In this document: positions 57,580 to 64,000 of the stretch, one piece after another | Layout: each line of letters begins with the position of its first letter | Numbering within the stretch: the stretch's first letter is position 1 | NCBI RefSeq assembly: GCF_000745855.1 | Contig: NZ_JQKD01000007.1 | Coordinates: 1-64,000 of the forward strand | Source: Xenophilus azovorans DSM 13620 | Lineage (GTDB): Bacteria > Pseudomonadota > Gammaproteobacteria > Burkholderiales > Burkholderiaceae_C | Length of the DNA: 64,000 nt | Reading direction: 5' to 3' | Notes under the pieces: generated by a model | Databases searched by the model: none | Told to the model about the DNA's origin: nothing | The model's input: only the letters and a program-made list of their open reading frames with translations | Program-made: the position numbers and the translations under genes

Positions 57580-58548
57580 ATGAAGAGAAGACACCTGATC
57601 GCCCTGGCGGCTGCCCTCGCGGCGCCCGTGGCAGCGATGGCCAAGGACGGCTGGCCCCACAAGCAGCCGGTGCGCCTGATCGTGCCCGCCTCGGCCGGCG
57701 GCTCGCTCGACGCGCTGACGCGGCCGCTGGCCGCGCAGCTCACCACCCTGCTGGGCCAGCAGGTGATCGTCGACAACCGCGGCGGCGCGGGCGGCGTGCT
57801 GGGCGCCGACCTCGCCGCCAAGTCCGCGCCCGACGGCTACACCTTCCTGCTGGCGGCCGTGCACCACGCGATCGCGCCGGGCGTGTACCCCAAGATGCCC
57901 TACGACTCGGCGCGCGACCTGGTCGGCGTGGCCCACATCGGCAACGTGCCCAACATGGTCGTGGTCAACGCGCAGCATCCGGCGAAGACGCTGGGCGAGT
58001 TCGTCGCCTGGGCCAAGGCCAACCCCGACAAGGTGAACTACGCCACCGGCGGCGCCGGCACCCTGATCCACATCGCCAGCGAGATGTTCGCCTCCCGGGC
58101 CGGGATCACGATGGTGCCGGTGCACTACCGCGGCAGCGCGCCGGGCATCGTCGACCTTGTGGGCGGCAACGTGCAGGTGATGTTCGAGACGCTGCCCTCG
58201 GCCGCGGTGCAGGTGCGCGGCGGCAAGCTGCGCGCGCTGGCCGTCACCTCGCCCCGGCGCAGCGCGGCCTTCCCCGACGTGCCCACGGTCGCCGAGAGCG
58301 GCTTTCCCGGCTTCGAGGCCATCACCTGGTACGGCGTGATGGCGCCGGCCGGGACGCCGCCCGAAACGGTCAAGGCCATGAACGCCGCGATCAACACCGC
58401 GCTGCAGAGCGCCCCGATCAGGAAGGCCTGGGAGACGCTGGGCGTCGAGGCCGCGCCGACGACGCCCGAGGCCTTCCAGGCGTTCTGGCTGAAGGAGATC
58501 GCGCACTGGACGGCCACCGCCAAGGCGCAGGGAGTGAAGGTCGAATGA
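57580..58548 (+). CDS. Tripartite tricarboxylate transporter (Bug) substrate-binding protein
   Basis: A 322-residue Bug-type periplasmic protein. Signal peptide MKRRHLIALAAALAAPVAAM (cleavage after AMA), then KQPVRLIVPASAGGSLDALT and the later PVHYRGSAPGIVDLVGG. AAAGGAGA lies before the ATG. It is embedded between oxidoreductase genes and overlaps the beta subunit start by 4 bases (ATGA). Membrane subunits are not nearby. Confidence 0.92.
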   Translation: MKRRHLIALAAALAAPVAAMAKDGWPHKQPVRLIVPASAGGSLDALTRPLAAQLTTLLGQQVIVDNRGGAGGVLGADLAAKSAPDGYTFLLAAVHHAIAPGVYPKMPYDSARDLVGVAHIGNVPNMVVVNAQHPAKTLGEFVAWAKANPDKVNYATGGAGTLIHIASEMFASRAGITMVPVHYRGSAPGIVDLVGGNVQVMFETLPSAAVQVRGGKLRALAVTSPRRSAAFPDVPTVAESGFPGFEAITWYGVMAPAGTPPETVKAMNAAINTALQSAPIRKAWETLGVEAAPTTPEAFQAFWLKEIAHWTATAKAQGVKVE

Positions 58549-60077
58549 CGACCCGTTCGGTGTGCGTGCTCGTCGCCGCGATGGGCGGCGAGGGCGGCGG
58601 GGTGCTGGCCGACTGGCTGATCGATGCCGCCACCGAGATGGGCTTCCCGGTCCAGAGCACCTCGGTGCCCGGCGTCGCGCAGCGCACCGGCGCCACGACC
58701 TACTACGTCGAGATCTTCCCGGTGCCGCGCAGCGAACTGGGCGGGCGCGAGCCCGTGCTCTCGCTGACGCCCACGCCCGGGCAGCTCGACCTGGTCGCCG
58801 CCTCCGAGCTGGTGGAAGCCGGCCGCGCCATCCAGAGCGGCTACGTCGGCGCGGAGCGCACCGTGCTGGTGGCCTCGACGCACCGCGAGTTCGCGGTGTC
58901 CGAGAAGAGCGCCATGAGCGACGGCCGCTACGACAGTGCGCGCATCCTGGAGGCCGCCCAGGCCATGGCGCGGCAGTGCACCCTGTTCGACATGCGCGCG
59001 CTGGCACAGAAGCACGGCACGGTGATCAACACGGTGCTGTTCGGCGCCATGGCGCGCTCGGGGCAGCTGCCCTTCCCGCGCGAGGTCTGCGAGGCGGCCA
59101 TCCGCCGCTCGGGCAAGGCGGTGGAAGCCAGCCTGCGCGGCTTCGCGGCCGGCTATGAATGGGCGCCGGGCGCCGATGCCCAGGACAGCCCGCCGGTGCA
59201 TCCCAGGGCGCCGGCGAGCGCGCGGCTCGACGCCCTGCCCGAAGGCATCCGCGCCGTCGTCGCGGCCGGCGCGGCGCACACGGCCGACTTCCAGGACGCG
59301 CGCTATGCCGCGCTGTACCTCGACCGCGTCGAGCGCGTGCTCAGGGCGGAGCGGCCCGTGGGCGATCCGCAGTTCCCGGTGACGCGCGAGACGGCACGCT
59401 ACCTGGCGCTGTGGATGGCCTTCGAGGACGTGATCCGCGTCGCCGACCTGAAGACCCGCAGCGACCGTCTCGCGCAGGTGAGGCGGGAGGTCGGCGCCAG
59501 GGCCGGCGAGCCGCTGCGCCTGACGGAATTCCTCAAGCCGGGCCTGGACGAGATCTGCTCGATCCTGCCCGTCGGCATGGCGGGCTGGGTGCGGCGCAGG
59601 CTGGGCGCCCGCGCGCACGCGCTGCAGAAGGGCATCCACCTGCGCTCGCACACGGTGCACGGCTTCCTGACGCTGGTGGCGCTGCGTTCGCTGCGGCCCC
59701 TGCGGCGGCGCATGTCCCGCTTCGTGCACGAGCAGCAGGCCATCGAGCGCTGGCTGCAGGCCGTGCAGGAGGCCCTGGCACGCGACCCGGCGCTGGCGCT
59801 GGAAGTGGCGCTGTGCGGCAACCTGGTCAAGGGCTATGGCGAGACCAGCGAGCGCGGGCACCGCAGCCTGGCGGCGATCCTCGACGACCTGCAGCGCCGC
59901 GCCGGCGACGGCGAGGGGGCGGCCGGGGCCGGCGCCCTCGTCATGCGTGTCCAGAGCGCTCGCAAGGCGGCGCTGGGCGATCCGGACGGCCGTGCGCTGG
60001 CCGGGGCGCTGGGGCTGCCCCGGCCCGAGCCCGTGGCCCACCCGATACGCATCGTCCGCAGGCGCCCCGCCGGCTGA
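58545..60077 (+). CDS. Indolepyruvate oxidoreductase, beta-subunit type with DUF6537-like extension
   Basis: A 510-residue protein. Residues 5-195 form the POR gamma-type domain (VAAMGGEGGGVLADWLIDAA, VPGVAQRTGATTYYVEIFP) that contacts CoA and the TPP subunit. Residues about 210-500 are a helical region (RETARYLALWMAFEDVIRVAD) as found in the proteobacterial IorB/DUF6537 proteins. It should complete the enzyme with the alpha subunit encoded upstream. It starts inside the stop codon of the Bug gene. Confidence 0.9.
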   Translation: MTTRSVCVLVAAMGGEGGGVLADWLIDAATEMGFPVQSTSVPGVAQRTGATTYYVEIFPVPRSELGGREPVLSLTPTPGQLDLVAASELVEAGRAIQSGYVGAERTVLVASTHREFAVSEKSAMSDGRYDSARILEAAQAMARQCTLFDMRALAQKHGTVINTVLFGAMARSGQLPFPREVCEAAIRRSGKAVEASLRGFAAGYEWAPGADAQDSPPVHPRAPASARLDALPEGIRAVVAAGAAHTADFQDARYAALYLDRVERVLRAERPVGDPQFPVTRETARYLALWMAFEDVIRVADLKTRSDRLAQVRREVGARAGEPLRLTEFLKPGLDEICSILPVGMAGWVRRRLGARAHALQKGIHLRSHTVHGFLTLVALRSLRPLRRRMSRFVHEQQAIERWLQAVQEALARDPALALEVALCGNLVKGYGETSERGHRSLAAILDDLQRRAGDGEGAAGAGALVMRVQSARKAALGDPDGRALAGALGLPRPEPVAHPIRIVRRRPAG

Positions 60078-60125
60078 CGCCTTTGTTCCCTCTTCATTCC
60101 ACCGACGCAGAAAAAGGAGACAAGC

Positions 60126-61286
60126 ATGATGAAAGAACGACTGACCCGGCGCGCCCTGGCCGCCCTGGCGCTGTGCAGCCTGGCACTGATGGCCGGCCCA
60201 GCCCTGGCCCAGGGCAAGCCGATCAGGATCGGCGCCGTGGTCTCGGCCACCGGCCCGGCCTCGTTCCTGGGCGACCCGCAGCAGAAGACGCTGGAGATGG
60301 ACGTCCAGAAGATCAACGCCGCCGGCGGCGTGCTGGGCCGCAAGCTCGAACTGGTGCTCTACGACGACGCGAGCGACGCCAACAAGGCCAACGCCTTCGC
60401 GCGCCGCCTGATCATCCAGGACGAGGTCGACGCCATCCTCGGCGCGTCCACCACCGGCTCGACCATGGCGATGGTGCCGCAGGTCGAGGCGGCGAAGGTG
60501 CCGAACATCTCGCTGGCCGCCGCCTCCGTCATCGTGGAGCCGGTCAAGCCCTGGGTCTTCAAGATGCCGCACTCGGACCGCATGGCCGCGCAGAAGGTGC
60601 TGGAGGAGATGAAGAAGCGCGGCTTCACGCAGTTCGCGCTGCTCTCCGACACCGGCGGCTTCGGCAAGTCCGGCCGCACCGAGACGCTGAAGATGGCCGG
60701 GACGCTGGGCATGAAGGTCGTCGAGGACCAGCAGTACGGCGAGAAGGACACCGACATGACGCCGCAGCTCACGAAGGTGAAGTCCTCGCCGGCGCAGGCG
60801 ATCCTCGTGTTCGGCACCGGCCAGGCGCCGGCGATCATCGCCCGCAACTACCAGCAGCTGGGCGTGCAGCAGCCGCTGTACACCACGCACGGCCAGGCCT
60901 CCACGGAGTTCATCCGCATCGCGGGCAAGGCATCCGAGGGCGTGCGCATGCCGTCGCCGGCGTTGCTGATCGCCAAGTCCCTGCCGGCCAGCGACCCGCA
61001 GCGCGACGTCAGCGCCGACTACGTGAAGAACTACGAGGGGCAATTCAAGGCCGACGTGTCGACCTTCGGCGGCTATGCGCACGACGCGCTGCTGCTGCTG
61101 GTGGACGCGATCAAGCGCGCCGGCGGCACCGACAAGGCGAAGGTCCGCGACGCCATCGAGCAGACCAGGGGCTTCGTGGGCGTGAGCGGCATCTACACGA
61201 TGTCTGCCCAGGACCACATGGGGCTGGACGTCACGGCCTTCCGCATGGTCGAGATCAGGGACGGCGCCTTCAAGGAAGTGAAGTAG
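60126..61286 (+). CDS. ABC transporter substrate-binding protein, branched-chain amino acid type
   Basis: A 386-residue periplasmic protein with a Sec signal (cleavage after PALA near residue 28). PIRIGAVVSATGPASFLGDP starts the mature part, and GASTTGSTMAMVPQVE the ligand pocket. A close relative of aromatic- or hydroxyacid-binding proteins is likely. It follows the oxidoreductase beta gene by 48 bases, with AAAAGGAGA before the ATG. Its permeases follow after the oxidase gene. Confidence 0.92.
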   Translation: MMKERLTRRALAALALCSLALMAGPALAQGKPIRIGAVVSATGPASFLGDPQQKTLEMDVQKINAAGGVLGRKLELVLYDDASDANKANAFARRLIIQDEVDAILGASTTGSTMAMVPQVEAAKVPNISLAAASVIVEPVKPWVFKMPHSDRMAAQKVLEEMKKRGFTQFALLSDTGGFGKSGRTETLKMAGTLGMKVVEDQQYGEKDTDMTPQLTKVKSSPAQAILVFGTGQAPAIIARNYQQLGVQQPLYTTHGQASTEFIRIAGKASEGVRMPSPALLIAKSLPASDPQRDVSADYVKNYEGQFKADVSTFGGYAHDALLLLVDAIKRAGGTDKAKVRDAIEQTRGFVGVSGIYTMSAQDHMGLDVTAFRMVEIRDGAFKEVK

Positions 61287-61312
61287 GGCGGGGCGACGGA
61301 GGGAGACCACCC

Positions 61313-62476
61313 ATGCTGCTGCGCACGGCCGATTTCAGGCGGCGGGCCCGCGCGCGCCTGCCGCGCTTCGTCTTCGACTACGTGGACGGCGGCGCGGAGG
61401 ACGAGGCCTGTCTCGCCCGCAACCGCCAGGCCCTGGACGAGCTGCGGCTGGTGCCGCACGTCATGCGCGACACGCGCGAGGTGGACCTGTCGGTCGAGGT
61501 CTTCGGCAGGCGCTGGAGCATGCCCGCGGGGATCGCGCCGGTGGGCTTCGCCGGGCTGGTGCGGCCCGCCGGCGACGTGCTGCTGGCGAAGGCGGCGGCG
61601 GCGCAGGGCGTGCCCTTCGTGCTGTCCACCGCATCCAACGCGCGCCTGGAGGCCGTGCGCGCCGCCGCCCCGCAGGCGGTGCAGTGGATGCAGCTCTACG
61701 TCATGGGCGACCGCTCGATCGCCGAGCAGATCGTGCGCCGCGCGCGCGAGGCCCGCTTCGACGCCCTGGTGCTGACCGTGGACGTGGCGGTCAGCGGCAT
61801 GCGCGAGCGCGACATGCGCAACGGCTTCAGGCTGCCGTTCAGGCCGGGGCTGCGCACGGCCATCGATCTTGCTGCCCATCCGGCCTGGTCGATCGCGGCG
61901 GCGCTGGCCGGCACGCCGGGCTTCGCCAACCTCGTCGAGGCCCCGTCCACGCCGGCTTCTCCGCAGGTGCAGGCGGCGCTGCTGGCGCGTGCGATGGACC
62001 GGGGGCTCACCTGGGAGAGCCTGGCGTGGCTGCGCCGGCTCTGGGACGGCCCGCTGCTGGTCAAGGGCGTGCTGGGGCCGGGCGATGCGGCCGCGGCCGT
62101 GGCGCACGGGGCGGACGGCCTCGTCGTCTCCAACCACGGCGGGCGCCAGCTCGACGTCGTGCCGGCCGCCATCTCCGCGCTGCCCGGCGTGATCGACGCG
62201 GTGCGCGGGCGGATCCCCGTCTTCGTCGACAGCGGATTCCGCCGCGGCAGCGACGTCGCCAAGGCGCTGGCGCTCGGGGCCACGGCCGCCTTCATGGGCC
62301 GCCTGCCGATCTGGGGGCTGGCCGCGGGCGGCCAGGCGGGGGTGGAACAGGCCCTCGCCCTGGTGAAGGCCGAGTTCGAGCGGACGCTGATCCTGCTGGG
62401 CGTGCCGCACGCCGACGCGCTGGCCCACGGCGGGCTCGTGTTCGATGAAAGACGCACCGGAGCTGCGGATGAATGA
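61313..62476 (+). CDS. FMN-dependent alpha-hydroxyacid oxidase/dehydrogenase (LldD-like)
   Basis: A 387-residue TIM-barrel flavoenzyme. RFVFDYVDGGAEDE begins the fold; K251 (LLVKGVL), H275 (SNHGGRQLD, catalytic base) and R278 are the active-site residues, and DSGFRRGSDVAKAL the FMN phosphate site. It oxidises 2-hydroxyacids such as lactate, glycolate or mandelate to 2-oxoacids. AGGGAGA precedes the ATG. It lies between the binding protein and permease genes, overlapping the latter by 8 bases. Confidence 0.94.
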   Translation: MLLRTADFRRRARARLPRFVFDYVDGGAEDEACLARNRQALDELRLVPHVMRDTREVDLSVEVFGRRWSMPAGIAPVGFAGLVRPAGDVLLAKAAAAQGVPFVLSTASNARLEAVRAAAPQAVQWMQLYVMGDRSIAEQIVRRAREARFDALVLTVDVAVSGMRERDMRNGFRLPFRPGLRTAIDLAAHPAWSIAAALAGTPGFANLVEAPSTPASPQVQAALLARAMDRGLTWESLAWLRRLWDGPLLVKGVLGPGDAAAAVAHGADGLVVSNHGGRQLDVVPAAISALPGVIDAVRGRIPVFVDSGFRRGSDVAKALALGATAAFMGRLPIWGLAAGGQAGVEQALALVKAEFERTLILLGVPHADALAHGGLVFDERRTGAADE

Positions 62477-63341
62477 CCTTGCACAGTTTCTTCTCTCGGG
62501 CCTGACGACGGGCGCGGTCTATGCGCTGGCGGCGCTCGGCTTCACGCTGATCTACAACGCCAGCGGCGTGATCAACTTCGCGCAGGGCGACTTCCTCATG
62601 CTCTCGGCGATGGTGGCGGCGACGCTGCTGGCGCACCAGGTGTCCTACGGCATCGCCATCGCCGTGGGCATCGCCGTCACGGTGCTGGTGGGGGTGATGC
62701 TCTACCGCTTCGCGATCCGCCCCGCGGGCGAGGCGGACGTGGTGTCGCTCATCATCATCACCATCGGCGCTTCGATCTTCATCCAAGGCGTCGTCCAGGT
62801 GGTGCTGGGCAAGAACCAGCAGGTGCTGCCGCCCTTCACCGGCGACACCCCGCTGCACGTGCTGGGCGCCCGCGTGCTGCCGCAGGCCCTGTGGGTGCTG
62901 GGCGTGGCGGCGCTGCTGGTGGCGGCCGTCGCCGGCTTCTTCCGGTACACGCTGACCGGCAAGGCGATGCTGGCGGTGGCCGCGAACCGGCTGGCGGCCA
63001 GCGCGGTCGGCATCCCGGCGCGGCGCATCCTGCAACTGTCGTTCGGGCTGTCGGCGCTGCTGGGCGCGGTGGCCGGCGTGACGGCCGCGCCGATCACCAC
63101 CACGGTGTACGACATCGGCCTCATGCTGGGCATGAAGGGCTTCGTCGCCGCCACGCTGGGCGGGCTCGGCAGCGGCCTGGGCGCGGTGGTCGGCGGGCTG
63201 GTCGTGGGCGTCCTGGAGGCGCTGGTGGCGGGCTATGTCTCGTCCGCCTACAAGGACGCGGTGCCGATCGGCCTGATCATCGTGATCCTGCTCGTGATGC
63301 CGCACGGGCTGTTCGGCCGCAAGAGCACGGAGCGGGTATGA
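62469..63341 (+). CDS. ABC transporter permease, LivH type
   Basis: A 290-residue inner-membrane permease: SGVINFAQGDFLMLSAMVA near the N-terminus and LGGLGSGLGAVVGGLVVGVLE in the coupling loop. This ATG overlaps the end of the oxidase gene and has GGAG before it; an upstream ATG at 62445 lies deeper in the oxidase gene. It overlaps the next permease start by 4 bases. Confidence 0.92.
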   Translation: MNDLAQFLLSGLTTGAVYALAALGFTLIYNASGVINFAQGDFLMLSAMVAATLLAHQVSYGIAIAVGIAVTVLVGVMLYRFAIRPAGEADVVSLIIITIGASIFIQGVVQVVLGKNQQVLPPFTGDTPLHVLGARVLPQALWVLGVAALLVAAVAGFFRYTLTGKAMLAVAANRLAASAVGIPARRILQLSFGLSALLGAVAGVTAAPITTTVYDIGLMLGMKGFVAATLGGLGSGLGAVVGGLVVGVLEALVAGYVSSAYKDAVPIGLIIVILLVMPHGLFGRKSTERV

Positions 63342-64000
63342 GGTTCTCCCGCTTCAGGGCGCTGCTGGCCACGGCGGCCGTGCTGCTGGTGCTGCCCTTC
63401 GTGCTGCCGAACAACTTCATGCTCGACATCGCCATCCGCATCGCCTTCGCCGCGGTGGCGGCGATCGGGCTGAACGTGCTGATGGGCTTCGCCGGGCAGA
63501 TCAGCATCGGCCACGCCGGCTTCCTCGCCATCGGGGCCTACGGCAGCGCCATCGCCGCCACGCGCTTCGGCTGGCCGCCGCTGCTGGCGATCCCGGCGGC
63601 CGCGGCCCTGTGCGCCGTGCTGGCCTGGGTGATCGCCAAGCCGATCCTGCGCCTGAAGGGCCATTCGCTGACCATGGCGACGCTGGGCCTGGGCCTGATC
63701 GTCAACATCGTGCTCATCAACGAGGTGGGGGTGACGGGCGGCCCCGACGGGATGGCGGCGCCGCCGCTGGAGGCGGCCGGCTTCGCGCTGGTCGACCTCC
63801 GGCACTGGTACGTGGTCGCGGCGGTCGTGCTGTGGCTGGTCATCCTGCTGTCGCTCAACCTCTACGACTCCCCCTGCGGCCGCGCGCTGCGCGGGCTGCA
63901 CGGCGCCGAGGTGGCGGCCCGCGTCGTCGGCGTGGACGTCGCGCTCTTCAAGACGCGCGCCTTCGTCATGTCGGCCGTGCTGGCGTCGGTGTCCGGCAGC
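63338..64000 (+). CDS. ABC transporter permease, LivM type (cut by window end)
   Basis: The frame starts with ATG inside the stop region of the LivH-type gene and runs open to the last base (221 codons). LNVLMGFAGQISIGHAGFLAIG is the LivM signature, given here in two overlapping blocks of 20 or fewer residues, and KGHSLTMATLGLGLIVNIV follows. The C-terminus, and probably the two ATPase genes, lie beyond the window. Confidence 0.92.
   Translation, partial: MRFSRFRALLATAAVLLVLPFVLPNNFMLDIAIRIAFAAVAAIGLNVLMGFAGQISIGHAGFLAIGAYGSAIAATRFGWPPLLAIPAAAALCAVLAWVIAKPILRLKGHSLTMATLGLGLIVNIVLINEVGVTGGPDGMAAPPLEAAGFALVDLRHWYVVAAVVLWLVILLSLNLYDSPCGRALRGLHGAEVAARVVGVDVALFKTRAFVMSAVLASVSGS

Noticed and set aside
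58125-61310. Open frame of about 1060 codons on the minus strand
   Set aside because: Same antisense effect across three well-supported plus-strand genes; low-complexity translation and no ribosome site.
1-64000. tRNA, rRNA, CRISPR arrays, riboswitches
   Set aside because: None was recognised on either strand by eye; regular short repeats with spacers and cloverleaf-like stretches are absent from the gaps.

Overview
The window comes from a very GC-rich (about 70% by eye) proteobacterial chromosome. The wealth of tripartite-tricarboxylate-type (Bug) and branched-chain-amino-acid-type binding proteins, the LysR/IclR/MarR/LuxR-controlled aromatic and organic-acid catabolic clusters, and a GC-rich palindromic intergenic element at 36651-36768 point to Burkholderiales, most likely Comamonadaceae (Variovorax/Acidovorax-like). 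That placement is an inference; there is no rRNA, tRNA or other marker in the window. No CRISPR array, prophage or replication origin was seen.

Layout. (1) 1-354: the end of an IS481-type transposase, cut by the window edge, and a strong hairpin. (2) 350-12235: a ring-oxidation cluster. A minus-strand operon encodes a Rieske oxygenase, a Rieske ferredoxin and a FAD ferredoxin reductase. Divergent from it are a second reductase (a PNPOx-PDR fusion), an FMN oxidoreductase, an unusual MarR regulator, a complete ABC importer and a short-chain dehydrogenase. The three promoter regions share repeated DNA motifs. The regulator carries a tyrosine-integrase arm-type domain in front of its MarR domain. 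This is the best candidate here for an undescribed regulatory system. (3) 12240-25249: mixed housekeeping and stress genes: TetR/DinB, cupin, DEDDh exonuclease plus DUF294 protein, two MFS transporters, an Rrf2-controlled flavoprotein, and a BigR/SqrR-like ArsR repressor divergent from an AhpD-like/DsrE/DUF2892 operon that looks like sulfane-sulfur handling. (4) 25250-27506: a small, lower-GC accessory island with two unrecognised co-transcribed genes, the second with a DUF4145/HEPN-like domain. (5) 27507-38571: LysR-pirin-OsmC-FMN reductase, an AraC-linked hydrolase, two isopenicillin-N-synthase-like oxygenases around an NMT1-type binding protein, an NlpC/P60 lipoprotein and an LrgA/LrgB pair.

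(6) 38605-44735: an IclR-controlled catabolic operon with a Bug binding protein, FAD monooxygenase, enoyl-CoA hydratase, alpha/beta hydrolase and CaiB-type CoA-transferase; the last four genes are packed tightly with stop/start overlaps. (7) 44732-53104: a MocR regulator, then a minus-strand amidase plus urea/amide-type ABC transporter operon, in which one permease is fused to its ATPase, divergent from a LuxR regulator. (8) 53132-64000: a LysR-controlled 2-oxoacid operon: indolepyruvate oxidoreductase alpha, an enolase-superfamily enzyme, a Bug binding protein, indolepyruvate oxidoreductase beta, a branched-chain-type binding protein, an FMN 2-hydroxyacid oxidase and two permeases, the last cut by the window end. 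The simplest reading is import of a 2-hydroxyacid, oxidation to a 2-oxoacid, then oxidative decarboxylation to an acyl-CoA.

Genes are densely packed. ATGA start/stop overlaps and convergent 3' overlaps are common, and the intergenic stretches hold many clean palindromes, reported as operator candidates. All family calls come from reading motifs and overall sequence character; no database search was run.
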